Counted from the first letter of the stretch, positions 1 through 12,597 are shown. The stretch: 64,000 bases of DNA from Mallotus nudiflorus (GCA_947683625.1 CANTUR010000037.1:248001-312000), one strand, 5' to 3'. Program-made: numbers and translations. Notes: generated from the letters alone by a model not told the origin.

Positions 1-1388
1 TTAGATTATTCTGATTCCTGTCATTATTTGTTTGTTTAGTTATGCCGAAACTGAGGCCTAGTGGACCAGGCCCATTAGACCCATCTCATGGAGCGCAATA
101 AGTAGTGAGTTGCTATTTTATATATATATGCTCTAAGGTGCACGATTTTAGAAATATATGTGTTATTTTGATTAAATATGCATAATGGTTTAATTAGTAC
201 TTAAGTTTATTTTTTGTTTATTTTTAGTATATTTTAAACTATATGCATGTTTTATTAATGAATTATGTTTAAAATGATTTTGAATATATTTCTAGTTTAT
301 TTTGTAATTTAATTGGATTTATTTGATGTATATATACTCGAAATATACCTAGTTTACTTTTGGTATATTTCTAGTATATATATGGTTTATGTTGTTGTTT
401 ATTTCAAATTCATGCATCATTTATTTTTATGAATGTATGTTTTATATTTTAATGAAGGATATTGATAGAATGTGCTACCTAGTGGGTAGCACTAGGACCA
501 AGTACGTACCGGTACGCTTATAGCATTTAGGCTATATTACTAACCATTTGTGGATATTGATTGGATTTGATTATTTGATGTGTGAGATATGATTTGGGAG
601 TGTGATTGTTGGAGCTCGATTGACCAAGTGTCTCGGGCCAAATCACACTGACAGTCAGACTGCTGAAGCTCGGTTGACTTAGTGTCTCGAGGCTAGTCTA
701 CTGTCCAAATGGAATAAGTTAATCTATTTGGAATAAGTGAGCCTGTATGGCTAGAAAGTTGTTTAACACTGTTTTGAGGTTGCGATTTTCTAGGTTTCTA
801 TTTGATCATTTATAAACTGTGATTTTCAGTAAAAATACATAAAATGATTTTATTGCATCTGTGTGTATTTGCTTGTATATATACTATTGACTGTGTGCAT
901 TTCCATTTAATAAGCATGTATATATATTATGGCAATTCACTCAATGAGGTCTGACTCCCCTCCGTTGACTATTTTTCAGGAGACTCGTCGTCATCAGACC
1001 TCAGTAGCAGACCTGTACGCCGGATTTCTTCCGCTCCAGCTTTATTATGTAAACTGCTTACCTGAGTTTTATTTTTATGATCTAGACACTGCAGTAGTGG
1101 TAAAAATTGAAAAAGGATGTTGTATTATATTTGTATGAGTTATGTACTTTAAATATTTGAACTGGATTTGTATTAAAAGATTTATTTATATATATGAGAT
1201 AAGTTATTGATTTAAATCCCGTGGTGGGTTATTATTTCATTACTTATGATTTTATTTCCGTTGCACAATATTTAAATTATGTTATTATTATTGCATATTT
1301 TATTTATTTTAGGCTTGCTACGGGTACCGGATTTGAAAGAATTCCCATTCCCTAGCGCCAGTCATGGCCTCTATTTTGGGTTATGACA
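1..1388 (+). mobile_element. Ty3-type LTR, right part, cut by window edge
   Basis: This is the downstream part of a long terminal repeat. It matches, in inverted orientation, the block at 62292-64000. Shared words in the same order include the stretch around 45-110 (ggcccatta, ggagcgc), the lines near 470-515 (gtgctacct, agcactagga), two 'agctcg(a/g)ttgac..agtgtctcg' units at 610-700, the block near 940-1040 (gtctgactcc, agactcgtcgtcat) and the terminal gaaagaattc near 1335. It ends TGACA, as plant LTRs usually do. A short reading frame at 929-1138 lies inside the repeat and is not supported as a gene. The retrotransposon assignment rests on the paired copy and the ending; the superfamily is inferred. 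Confidence 0.7.
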
Positions 1389-1390
1389 AA

Positions 1391-1411
1391 TTGGTGCTAG
1401 TTATAAGGTTT
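1391..1411 (+). other. Degenerate primer-binding-site-like sequence
   Basis: Directly after the LTR end, ttggtgctagttataaggtt resembles the initiator-Met primer-binding region of plant LTR elements (TGGTATCAGAGC followed by an aaggtt context). Only the TTGGT core and the downstream context fit, so the call is tentative. If right, the LTR to the left is a 5' LTR. Confidence 0.3.
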
Positions 1412-1429
1412 GAATTTGTACAATAATGC

Positions 1430-4033
1430 AAGGCAGCTATTTAAAAGTGGGCAATTCTAAATGGTCATAATATTCAAATTATGAGGAGCAATGCATGACA
1501 GTTAGAGATTAGATGCGAAGAGAAATGCCCTTAGAAGCTATATGGCAATGTAATAAACATTGAGAAGACATTTGCCATGAAAGAATCTCATTCCAGAGTA
1601 TAGATATAGCTGAGAAATGAAGAAGAGATAAGCCACCTCAACTTGGATAGCACAAGAATATGTCCAAAGGTTTCAGAGAAATCCAAATTGGTCTATTAAA
1701 GACTTAGAGGATGACTTGCTAGGGAAATTCTATATGTAAGTTAATATCTGAAAGTGTTACAGAGCCAAAGAAAAAGCACTTAAACTACTCAGAGGATCAA
1801 TCAAAGATCATTATAGTCAACTTAGATCATATAAAGTTGAACTTATGAGGGTTAATCTAAAAGGTAGATTTGATTTTATGCTTGTGGATGACAATTCATT
1901 AAAAGGATTCTCTATAGGTTTCAGTGCATTAAGAAAAGGGTTTGTAAAGAGCTATAGTCCCATAATTAGCTTTAATGGATTTTTTTTAAAGATATTCCTT
2001 GGCAGTGCTCTTTTCTCTACTGTTGCCAAATATGGGAAAGATCAAATGTTCCCCATCTTTTAGGATGTTGTGTAGTTAAAAAATGAGTTTTTTTAGACTT
2101 AGTTCCTTGATTTGGTGATGTGAGAACTAAACATCTGAGATGGGCTAGGGTGGTCATATATTAGTGACTAGTAAAAGGTATGTCTATCTGGTTTATTTTT
2201 TAGTTGATTTATTACTGCTTTTCAATTGTTATATCTTTTGATCACTTTTTAAATAATATCAGGGATTAATTAATGCCATATTGAAATTGGCACCACATGT
2301 TGAGCATAGAAACTGTGCAAGACATGTTTATTACAACTGGAAAAAGGTGTATAAGGGGCAGACATTAAAGAACATGTTTTGAAGGGCAGTTAGGAGCACA
2401 TATGAAGTTACATATAACTCTGAGCTTGATGTAATAAAGATGGAGGATCAAGTTGCCCATACTAATTTCATTGAAAAAGATCCTACCAAATTTTGTAAGT
2501 TTCATATAAGTCTCTTACCTAAATCATACATGATTGACAATAACATGTGTGAAATTTTAATGGTTATATAGTTAAGGTTATGGGGGAGACCAATTATAGA
2601 CATGCTTGAAGATATAAGAGAGTCATTAATAGAGAGAATGCACCAAAAGTTGAATAAAATAAGTAAAGTGACTGACACTATTTGCCCTAGAATTAAAAAC
2701 AAATTAGAGGAAGTGAGTTTAACAGTAGGTTATATATAGTCAAACTTGTTGTGGGAGATAAGTTCCAAGTAGTAATAAGGACTAACAAGTTTGTTGTTGA
2801 TTTGAACATATGGACATGTAGTTATAGGACATAACAGTTAAGTGAACTCCCATGTCTGCATGCATGTGCTAGCATTCATTTCTTGAATAGGGACCCTAAA
2901 TAGTATGTAAATGCATATTATAGTATGGAAAGAATATTTCCACTTATGCCATTGGACTTGAACCCACAAATAGGCCAAACATATGGCCTAAAGCTTAAGG
3001 GAATGTAATCAAACCTCCATACTTCACTCAAATGCATGGGAGGCTAAAGATTCAGTGGAAGCGAGATGTGGATGAAGAACCAAGGCAGACAACCAAGCAT
3101 GCAAGGACTGAAATCCAAATAAGATACCAAGTGTGCTTGCAAGTTGGTTATAATAAGCGTACTTACAAAAATGGCAATAATCTAGCTTATAAGAGGTCTG
3201 AAAAAGTTCTTATAAGTGAATGCACTTATATGAATAATACTATATTTACTTATTAGGTTTAATATGGATCATTATGCCTTGTTGGTTTTATGATTGAAAA
3301 TGATGTAGTTAAAAAGAGGTAGGCCACCCAAGGTGAGAGGACTGGCAACTAATTTAAGAGGACCACTAACTGAGTGACCAACAACTCATGGAAATAATCA
3401 ACAAAAAGTGGGAAAATAAAAGATTCAAAGAAATGACCAATGGAACAAGAATAATGAAGTCAGCACCAATAAGTAAGGTAGCCTTAGTTAGCAAAGCAAC
3501 AAGGTGTTTCATCAAGGTACCAGTAGTCACCATAGCAGGAAGTTGGAACAAGCAAAGGAAAAATGATAGGTAAAAGATAATTTTATTGCATTTAAGACTA
3601 AGGTGCTTATTTGTGTGTAGAATTTATATGCAATTACTGACTCACTGAGATGTATAGGTTCTGCAAGGATACGACCTCAGAGTATTTGAAGGCTTAGGAA
3701 ATAGCTATACAAGGGTGTGTATTTTATTGGTTCATTTAGATGTGATTTTATTTGAGTTTAAAGTGAGGAACGTTGTTTTTTATATTGATATTAGTTATAA
3801 ATTATTGACAGATGGATGCCTACAGAAAAAAAGTGGAAACTATTTCTGTTGGACAAATTAGAAGCAAGGGACAAGGAAGATGGAGAATTCCATCATCTAC
3901 TTTTATGGACAACTCATCTTTAACTCTTATTGGAACCACTTTACCACCAGTTACTAGGGCAAGAGGAAGACGTCATAGAAGTAACCTGTCAACTGAAGGT
4001 CTCAGTATACAAAAGAGAACTGCTAGCAATTAG
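1430..4033 (+). pseudogene. Mutator-like (MULE) transposase, decayed
   Basis: Conceptual translation in shifting frames follows the plant MuDR-type transposase from N-terminal zinc-binding region to tail. 1460-1550 gives a 'CEEKCPxKLYG' piece. 1760-2063 gives 'KCYRAKKKALKLL', then 'RVNLKG' and the core block 'SPIISFNGFFLK'. 2260-2360 gives 'GLINAILK', 'APHVEHRNCARHVYYNWKK'. 2480-2560 gives 'DPTKFCKFHI' and 'IDNNMCE'. 3032-3256 gives the C-terminal zinc knuckle region ('VCLQVGYNKRTY'). 3300-4033 is a basic, Ser/Thr/Gly-rich tail. Breaks: many stops and shifts; the first catalytic Asp is Asn (codon 1974-1976); the second Asp is not found; the CCHC knuckle keeps only one Cys, with Tyr at the other three positions. 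It is certainly nonfunctional. The N-terminus abuts LTR sequence, so the element's left end is lost. Confidence 0.85.
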
Positions 4034-4639
4034 ATGAAGCTAATTATGTTATTTTTTTAAGTTATTAATAATCTTTTATGTTGTGGGGAAGTTATATAAA
4101 TTTGTTAACTGTGTGATTTGCTTGTAAGTTTATAAGTAGTGTAGTAACATAAACTTTTGATGACTTGTAAACATAATTTTTTGTAGCTGCTTAAGTTGCT
4201 CAAGTTTTAATGACTTGGAAGAATCAAATTTTAATGACTTGTAAGCATAATTGTGATATTAAGTATCATCAATCTATGTAGAGTTGCCTAGGTTGTATGA
4301 CCTGTTATCTTAAGTACCATAAATCTATATTATCTTATATGATTGATTAATTTTCATTTTGAGTATGGTTCTTAAAGCTTTAAGTTGATGATGCATTTTT
4401 AAATTAGATACAAGGAAAAATAACAACACATAAGTTTTATTAACATAGACATTTTACTTCTAAAAAATGGCAATGCAAAGTCATCTATAAACACAAAGTG
4501 CATTAGTAGACATACTTAAACTAAATAGTTAAGAACTTAAACTATCCTCAGTAACCTAAATAGTTAAGAACTTGGCATCATTTTCTTAGTCCCACCAACT
4601 AGAACTGTAGCATAATAAAAAAAATTAACATTATAACAA
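4034..4639. other. Non-coding, AT-rich gap
   Basis: I see no coding remnant here. 4140-4260 contains a twice-repeated phrase ('ttttgatgacttgtaa', 'ttttaatgacttgtaagcataatt'), a small local duplication. The region separates the convergent MULE and GRF pseudogenes and may belong to the same transposon. Confidence 0.5.
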
Positions 4640-5306
4640 TAATTAACACCATAATATAGACTTTCAATTTCTTCAAATTATCCTTCAATTTCTTATTCTC
4701 AGCCTTCATCAATACATGGTTTCTTAGATACATGACAATTCTCCTCTATACATTAGTATGTAAGGCATCATACTCTTTTAAATTTTTTTCAAAGTCACCA
4801 TGAGTTTTAAGCATTTTTCTTTTAGCCATCTTTACTTTCTCATTCCTTTTCAACTCCACATTAGAGAGTATCTTCATTGTCTCCTCATATCTATCTCTTT
4901 TGGGCTTCCTTCTTAGATACACTTGTTTTTATGCTCTAGAATTTTAGGATCAATCCACTTAAAGTAGCCACAATCATCATGCTACAAAACAAAATTAATA
5001 CTTATTCAATCCCTCAAAACACTACATCTATATAGTACAAAATTTAAATTAATTTCAAAACCCTAACTCTGTACTAAATAATTACCATATGTCAAAACCC
5101 TAAATGAATTCCTCACCTTTGAATAGCACACTAATAAAATCTTTGTCCAAGATTTTGGTCCATCATTGATGTATAACTAATGTTGTTATCTTATGGCTAC
5201 ATTCTTTTCATGGAATTAAGCTTGAATATAGAATGCTTGAGTAAGATGATCTTTTAGACGAAGGATTTCGTCCATTTGACGATGAATAAGAGCTGCTACT
5301 TGCCAT
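4640..5306 (-). pseudogene. GRF-type zinc-finger protein, decayed
   Basis: Read leftwards from an ATG at 5306-5304, the start is Ser-rich ('MASSSSYSSSNGR'). Next comes a frameshifted stretch that lines up with the plant GRF zinc finger core ('HKTTLVTSM..QNLGQRFYGC' type): at 5215-5110 one reads pieces such as 'INDGP', 'SWTK' and 'ILLVCYSK'. At 4985-4920 there is the second half, 'DDCGYFKWIDPKILEHKNKC'. Further left are a Lys/Glu-rich coiled-coil-like segment and a hydrophobic end ('NYCYNVNFFYYATVLVGG'), as in plant GRF proteins with a C-terminal membrane segment. Stops and shifts interrupt every part. Such genes are common dispersed sequences in plants, often near MULEs. The function of the family is not well established. 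Confidence 0.65.
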
Positions 5307-6113
5307 CTTGAGACTTCAGTGTTAACCTTGGAAAAAATGAACAAGAATAAGAAAAATGAATTTTAGGTTGCACAACGAAGCAATAAGTAAATCAACTTTT
5401 AAAATGGTGTGTTTTGATGGTCAAATGCACAATTGTTTCATGGAAAAAAAAAAGTCTAGAATGGAAGGTAGACCTAATAATGGCCTGCACACACAAGTAA
5501 AAGTCCACTAGAATTATGGTCGGTGATTCAAATTGCTAAAGATTGTAAATTGGTGTTTTATTTTGCCACAATTAAAATGTTTTGATTAAACTACAAAAAA
5601 CATTGAAAGTCATTATTTAATTTGCATATAGCCCAAAATTATATACACACACATGCATCATAAGGTGAATAATTAAATTGATTTTTTTATAAAAAAGAGT
5701 TTTGATATATTTTATATGTTATTTTTAAAATATTAACATTTTTAATGAAAATAAGATAAAATTTTGATGATGATGATGATGATAATAATAATAATAATAA
5801 TAATATATTTATTATTTTATGTACTTTACACGTGCAAAAAGTTTTTACAGAAAATAGTAATGAGGCGATGAAATTAAATAGGGAATAAATATGCAGATAT
5901 TTAACGACTACAACATTGGAGTCATAGTGAACCATGCTAGAAGGCAAAACATCACACTTCATAATTTGCATATCAATTTTTTCAACATTTGAAGAGAGAT
6001 CATGAAAGAGAGAAGAATTGAACCTATAACCCTTCCTACTATCTTGGTTTCGTGATAGGATGATAAATAATCCATTTTAGGCATATCATTTTATTATACT
6101 AAAACTACATTCA
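5307..6113. other. Non-coding gap
   Basis: No coding or transposon protein signal was recognised. It contains a compound microsatellite (separate entry) and some poly-A runs. It may include the lost right end of the MULE/GRF element, but I could not find terminal inverted repeats for it. Confidence 0.5.
5765..5806. repeat. Compound (TGA)n/(TAA)n microsatellite
   Basis: About six TGA-type trinucleotides pass directly into about eight AAT/TAA units. This is a simple length-variable repeat with no evident function. Confidence 0.95.
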
Positions 6114-7026
6114 ATTTTATAAGGGAAAATCATTCGTTCTATTCTGAATTTTGAACCAATTATCAATTGAATTATGTTTTGAAAGTCATTTCAATTTACT
6201 TCTTCAACTTTATAAATTTTGTCAATTCAATTCAATTTCCTAATTGTTTTTTTTTAATTACTTTTAGATCCTTATAAATAAATTTGACACTTTTTAAATG
6301 TTTTATCCTCTTTTTCCTATAAAAAAATTAAAATGTACAAAGATGTTTTTAAATTCTAATTTTGATACACTTAAATTAAATATTAAAATTAATTTTTAAA
6401 TATTTTCAAAAGTTTTTAATTTTTCACTAAATTCTTAAATTTACTTCCATATTATTTGTAAATTTTTCCAATAGAGGTCAAACCAAAAAACGTATTAGAT
6501 AAAAAAAAGAGAGAGTGAATTTTGAGACACTAAAAATATTAGTCAATAATATAAAAATATTTAATTTTTTTGAAAAATTAAAATTAAAATTTTATTATTA
6601 TTTATGGTGATAGTTATATTTATTTTTATTTTTTCAATATTAGTCTATATAATAGATTGATTCACATGTTAGCACTTTTTACTTATTATTTTTATTTGAT
6701 ACATAAAAAGTTAAAGTTTTATACAAAATTTTATTTCAAAAAATGTTAAAATTAACACTTGAAAATATACTTCAAATTTTATTTTTCTTATAACGAAATT
6801 TTTAAAATTACAATTAGATTCTTTAGAGGATCTAAAAGTGATTTTTTTTTCACAGGAATCTAAAAGTAATTTTTGAAATTACAATTAGATCCTTCAAAAT
6901 AAAATTGGATAAAATTGATATAATTTATAAAGTTGAAAAAGCGAATTGAAATAACTTTGAAAGTAAGATTTAATTGATCATTAACGTAAAATTGAGGACA
7001 TAACATATCATTTTCTCATTTTATAA
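6114..7026. mobile_element. Mutator-type MITE with perfect 9-bp target duplication
   Basis: The element spans 6123-7017 (895 bp) between two identical 9-bp copies of attttataa (6114-6122 and 7018-7026). The ends are inverted repeats of each other: GGGAAAATCATTCG at the left, and GAGAAAATGATATG reading inward from the right. The similarity continues for about 150 bp, including 'caactttataaatt' and 'tcatttcaattyrcttyttcaac' in both arms. The middle is AT-rich and non-coding. A 9-bp duplication with long terminal inverted repeats is the signature of Mutator-superfamily transposition; the missing transposase makes it non-autonomous. Arm similarity was judged by eye, with several mismatches and indels, so it is not very recent. 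Confidence 0.85.
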
Positions 7027-7269
7027 TGTACCAAAACATAGATAATTTTTTTAAAATAAAATGCTAGGGTTCAGATATCAAGAAATGCACCCAACCATTT
7101 TAATTAGGTTGACACCCTCTTAACATTTGTATCAAACTTCTAAAGCCCAAAATGAAATTCATAAAAATGAAAGTTATGAAGTTTACAGAGTAGAGAAACA
7201 AACCTTGTAAAGACTAATAAAACCTATAACAAGGCTATTGACAAAAGTCATTTGAAATAGCTGAATTAT

Positions 7270-10200
7270 AAAAAGAAGGGATCGAGTCCTACCAAATCAC
7301 AAAATTTATAGAAACTTTATGCTTAGCTAACAAGTTCGCAGCTGCATTACCTTTTATGTATATATGTGAAACTCGAAATTGCATCTGAAAGACAAAATGT
7401 AGACACTGAAGCCATCTTTGTATGAGAATCCAAGGAACATTCCTTACCTTATTACGAAGAGAGTGAACCACAAATATGGAGTCACACTCCAACCATAAGC
7501 AATGCCACCCTCTAACCTAACCAATCTCAATAGCATATATAGTTGCACAAAACTTAGCCATAAAATGCATGACCAGAAGTAATTATGAATGCAAACACAC
7601 CTTTAGGCATACCGGCAGCTGTTCGAAAAAAACCTCCAACACCCGCAACACCTAAAGAGCCAAGGGTAGAGCTATCTTTGTTCACCTTCATCCAATTATA
7701 AGGAGGAAGCTTACATAAACTTTAATTATTTGACCGGCAAGCCTTGGTATTTGATGTACACTAAGAAGGGAAAGAATGCATAACTCATCAACTGAATTAA
7801 ACACACTACCAATTTTGAAAAAATTCTTAGCTTTAATTGCAATCCAAAGCAATCGAAGAGTAACGTGAATATTGGGAATATGATAATAAAATATGGCTAC
7901 ATTTTGCAATCTTTAAATCACCCAAATACAATTGACAATCGCAGTACACCAAAATAAAGTAACTTGAGTGTTGAAATGATGGCATATGGCATAACTAAAA
8001 AGATCTTACAAACTAGCAGATGTGTCCAAGCTTTTGCCAAACAGCATAATGATCAATTGCCATAAAGCAATTGAAAAAGGGCAGTGGATAAATTAGTGAA
8101 TAATATCCTCATTATCCTTTTGGCAAAGAGGACATCGAGATGATATAAAAATACCTTTTCTCCATAAGTTGTTGTCAGTGGGTAAATATCCAGTAATGGC
8201 TCTCAAACAGATTAAAGAATAGGATGGAGGCAAGAACTCTTTCCATATAAATGAGTGCCAAGGAAGTGATTGACTTTTCCTTTTAAAATGATTAAACACT
8301 TTTTTAATTGAAAAAGTGCCATCCAAAGTAGGAATCCAAACACATAAATCTGTGTCATTATTAATAGGCTAAACCATGTTAATATTAGAAGTAACCATCG
8401 AATTATCATGTTGAGGAAGCTACCATACGTCATTCATTAAGAAGTTAGATATTGAATCCTAAAGGCATTTTTTAGTATAAGAAGAAATGCAAAGCTAAGT
8501 AGCTATAGTGGGGGATATCCACTCATCTGTCCAGAAGTTTAACATCAAAAAAGCACTAATAAACCATTTAATCTCATATCTCACATTATTGTAAAGATGC
8601 TTGATAGAGGACCAAATGGAAGAGCGAAAATATATTTCCATAGAAGTACCTGAGTGGTTTAGGAGTTAAAGTCTAAGAATAGATATGGGATAATCATGGC
8701 CAATAATTACTTTCCAAGTTGTCTTACTGAGCATAACTTTATTAAGGAATCCAAGATGCTTAATATTAAGTCCACCTTCTTTAATTAAGTGGCAACAAAT
8801 GCTCTAAGGAACAGTCATAAGCTTCCGCTCATCAACTATGCCTGACCAAATTAATGACTGTAGCAAATGATATATAGCGAAAGAGTGAAGTAATAAGTTG
8901 GTGATCACCGATTGAACAAGAACCAACCGTCCTGCCATTGGTAAAGATTTTCCTATCCACTTACAGAATTTGCTACATATTTTGTCCGCCACTGGCTTTA
9001 ACCATGTCTTTTTTAGGGCACCCATGAATAATGGAACACATAAATAAAAGGGAAGAGAACCCCTTTTCATGTCTAGAACTTGGTGAAGTCTCTGAATATG
9101 CTGTGAAGAAATAGCTGACCTATAATAAATTTTTGATTTGTTCAAGTTTAAAAATTGCCTTGAAAGAATTCCATAAAGGTTAAAAGTGCCATTAATTTAT
9201 CTTAAATTGCTCATAGAAGCTTTCCCAAACACCAAGACATCATTAGCATAAAGAAAATGTGTGGGAAAAGAGAACCTACTAGTATGAAGCATTGGCACAA
9301 CCTTACCCTGATGAAATTTTAGAGAAATTAGTTTGCTAAGAAAATCCTCTACAATATCAAAAAGAAGAGGGGAAAGTGGATCCCCTAAACAAACCCCTCT
9401 AGAGCAAGCAAAATACCCTAGTGTTTTGCCATTGATCATAATGGAAAGTCTGGCTAATGAAAACATAGATAGAATCCAATCTTTAAACTATAAAGAAAAT
9501 CCAAATGCCTCTAGCACATCCAAAAGGAAATTCTAATCAAGAGTATCAAAGGCCTTTCAAATATCAAATTTCATGGCCATATTGCCTCCAAAATAAGATT
9601 TATTTAAAAGATTAACACCCTCAGATGCTCCTGTAATGCAATCAGCAATAGATTAATTTTTTAGGAAACTAAATTGATTATAAGAAATAATTCTTGTAGC
9701 AATGGAGCTAAGCCAATTAGCTAAAATTTTACTGATTATTTTAATGCTAAAGTTACTAAGAATAATAGGATGGAATTGTTCTATAGTACTAGCATCATGC
9801 ATCTTAGGAATTAAAACCATTAAACTAGAATTAATTCCAGAAGTTATCACCCTTATGTTAAAGAAGCTATAAAAAAACAGCACAAGCATCATTTTTAATA
9901 ACATCCAGATATGTTTTATAGAAAATACCTATAAAATCATGTGGTCCAGGTGCACTATGAGAATCCATACTAAAAAGTGTGTTTAAATCTCGTCAACAGA
10001 CGGACACTGAACAAGCAACAAGTTATCCAAATCTATAACCAAAGAGGGAACCATAAATTGAATTAACTGAGTATTAGAAACCATTGAAGCATCTTCCTTG
10101 AAAAGATGTTGACAAAAATCAATAATATGGCGTTTAATAGCAGACTTGTCATCTGTAATGACCCTACCAATCTGCAGATGATGAATTCCTTGTATTGGTT

Positions 10201-11308
10201 TTTCCTTGACAAACTATTGATAAAAGAAAGAGGTATTTTGATCTCCAGCTGATAACCACTTCACTTTACTTCTTTCTTTGAAAAATATCTCTTGTTGATT
10301 AAGATAAAGATCCATCTAAGCATGGGCATCTAATTCCTATTTTTGGAGAGCCTCTAAGAATCCATGAATTGCTATTTAATTTTGAATGTCTTACAAAATA
10401 TTGCTACTAGTCTGAATATTATCATCAAGTTGGCCAAACACTTTATGATTCCTAATTTTAAGATCTTGGTGAAGACGCTTGAGCTTTGCTCTTAAAGCTG
10501 CATAGGAGGTAGACTACCTATAGGAACTACCCGTGAATTAGAAATAAAATCTCTAAGGCAAGGATGAGTTATCCACATTGCTTGAAATCTAAAATGAGCA
10601 ATAAATCTATCTTTAAGAGCACAATTAAGTAATAATGGAGAATGATCCGAGTGATACTGAGCCAAAATTGAGTAAGAGATATCATTCTAGCAGTGAAAAA
10701 AATGTAGATTAGCTAGAGCCCTATTATGGCGGCTCTTCACTCTATTATCACTATGACATCCATTACTTCAAGTGTAAGGAGAACCTCGAGATGGAATGTT
10801 AGAAATTAAGCAATCATTAATAAAAATTTTGAATTCTCTATAAGGACCTACTACTGGAGCTCTACCCGTTTTCTCATGCACACCCAGGATGGCAATAAAG
10901 TCACTAATCACGTACCAACTAGAAGTAAATGTAGTAGATAAATTGTATAAATCTGCCCATAATTCCATACTTGTATTGCGCCAAATGCTACCATAGACAA
11001 AAGAGATTCTCTACAAAGAACTAGCAACATGCACATTCAGAAAAATATGTTGATTATGAATATGTACACCTTATGGAGGTAAAACACCTCGTTTGCCTAA
11101 GACCCAAATACTAAGTAAAGGCAAATTATTATGAAAAATTTAAGAAAAATTTAATTTATCCCAATAAGAATGATGAATAAAATAAAAAAACCACCACTGG
11201 TTCTATAATACATAAATAATCAGGAGAGTATTGTTCGTAAAAAGAACAAAGAGTGTTTTGGTTTTAAGAATTGCCCAAACCTCTACAATTCCAGGATAGG
11301 ATCTTCAT
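7270..11308 (-). pseudogene. LINE ORF2: endonuclease, reverse transcriptase, RNase H
   Basis: Begins at 11308 with the diagnostic 'MKILSWNCRGLGN'. The endonuclease continues with 'WYVISDFIAILGVHEK' (about 10900; the usual GDFN is degraded) and 'YHSDHSPLLLN' (about 10645), the catalytic SDH motif. Reverse transcriptase pieces follow: 'LMVLIPK' and 'LANWLSS' (9653-9904), then 'GVCLGDPLSPLLF' (9197-9466). The catalytic box reads 'FLYANDVLVFG' near 9235-9265, where YADD has become YAND, so an active-site Asp is lost. 8804-9145 is the RT thumb. 8093-8326 is the zf-RVT zinc-binding domain ('CPLCQKDNEDIIH'). 7289-7492 is the RNase H tail ('HIYIKGNAAANLLAKH'). Numerous stops and frameshifts occur. 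Confidence 0.9.
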
Positions 11309-12443
11309 AGGTTGAGTTTGTCAGGTTTCCTTGCAACCCTTTTAAAGGAGATTACTTTGTGTTTTTCTTACTGCTTTAGAGTTTTCTTTCATTTGACGGT
11401 GGACCATGGGCATCTTTCAAGTCTACATCATCTGCCCATAAAGTTTTGGATTACTCCTCAGTAATTAGATTATCATCTTGTGAATGATCTTCATCTCATT
11501 GTTCATTCTAGATATCATCTGCAGTTGTGCCATCATTATTGTCTCCTGATAAAGTCTATATTCATTCCTCTCCAATACAGTTGCAGCTTGGATGAGTTCA
11601 TCATTATCATCAACCTAGAGTTGAGTTACCATTATTTCAGCATTAACCACTACTGGAAGAGCAATGTTAACAATGAATGGAGCATGAGCTTATACTAGTT
11701 TTGTTGGCTCTAACTCCGGTGCAACTACCTCATTGACATCCTTAGCAACACCTGTAGTAAACTCTCTAAAAGCATTAACAACTGGAATTTCAATGATTAC
11801 TTTTGGTTTCCAAACCGATTTCACATATGCTTTCTTCTCAATTTGTCGTGGGGCAGCAACTTGAGTTAACCTTTTCCTAACTCTACAATCATTAAATCTA
11901 TGTCCAATGGTAGAACATAACAATCTTGAATTTGTTAATGCAAATACTCCCAAGGGAGTTTATAAAAGCGCACCTAGTGTTGCGTGTTTGTTGATTTCTG
12001 CACTGATGGATCAAAGTTAGGCGTCCAATGCTGCAAACGAAGGATTCCTAATTTTAAAGAAATAGCACTTCCACTCCAAACTGATTATTTTTCTGCACTG
12101 GAGTTTAATATGACATGGTAATATCCACATCCAAGCAAAATAAGTTTCCAGTTAGATGTGATTCCCTAAACGGACGTTAACTTTTTCTTCAATTTTGTTA
12201 ATTTCCAAGGTTCCTCTCCCTTAGAAAGAATTATTCTAGAAATTAATGCATGTTGGCATAGCGAGAGTTGCTGCTCATATTTTTTTATTAATCTAGATCA
12301 TAATAAACCCCCCTTATTGGTAGCAGCAGATTCATCAGGGACTGCTATGGTGGATTGCTTGGATACGACCTGTGCATAAGTTTTATTTTTTGAAGGCTTT
12401 AAAAGGAAAGAAAAAACATCGCTTGATGACTGATGTAGTCCAT
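11309..12443 (-). pseudogene. LINE ORF1 (DUF4283 / zinc knuckle), decayed
   Basis: From an ATG at 12443-12441, fragments in different frames match the plant LINE ORF1 DUF4283 domain, ending in the hallmark pieces 'GILRLQHWTPNFDPS' and 'VRFYKLPWEYL' (about 12070-11940). A continuous frame at 11953-11690 then holds a knuckle remnant 'CSTIGHRFNDC' (one Cys of the CX2CX4HX4C motif is replaced) and a Lys/Val-rich stretch. The family product binds element RNA and acts with the ORF2 protein. The frame is broken by several stops upstream, so no working protein is expected. Confidence 0.75.
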
Positions 12444-12489
12444 GAGCATGGATGGTCAGGGCGGCCTAGTAGGCAGTGCCCGACGAGAG

Positions 12490-12597
12490 ATCACCATAAA
12501 TATTAGAATACCCTAATGCAGTTCAAAGCTCCAAAAAGTCAGAGCAGAAAAACTCAAGTTGTTGAACTACTAATATTCTTATATTTTCTATGGTGAT
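12490..12597. repeat. Imperfect inverted repeat upstream of the LINE
   Basis: ATCACCATA at 12490-12498 faces TATGGTGAT at 12589-12597, and the inner flanks (aatattagaata and taatattcttata) also pair. It could be a small foldback element or part of the LINE 5' region. No target duplication was recognised. Confidence 0.5.

Larger units (their letters stand above)
7045..12443 (-). mobile_element. Plant L1-type LINE, near full length, dead
   Basis: A minus-strand non-LTR retrotransposon with the usual order: ORF1 (DUF4283 plus zinc knuckle), then ORF2 (endonuclease, reverse transcriptase, zf-RVT, RNase H), then a 3' untranslated part. The 3' part contains the 'GGTTGGGTGCA..' and 'TTTTATTTTAAAAAAA' type ending seen in plant LINEs. 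The A-run corresponds to T 7046-7052 on the plus strand. Both ORFs carry many stops. I could not define a target-site duplication, and the 5' boundary is uncertain (it may reach about 12.6 kb). Its 3' end lies only about 20 bp from the MITE to its left. Confidence 0.85.
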
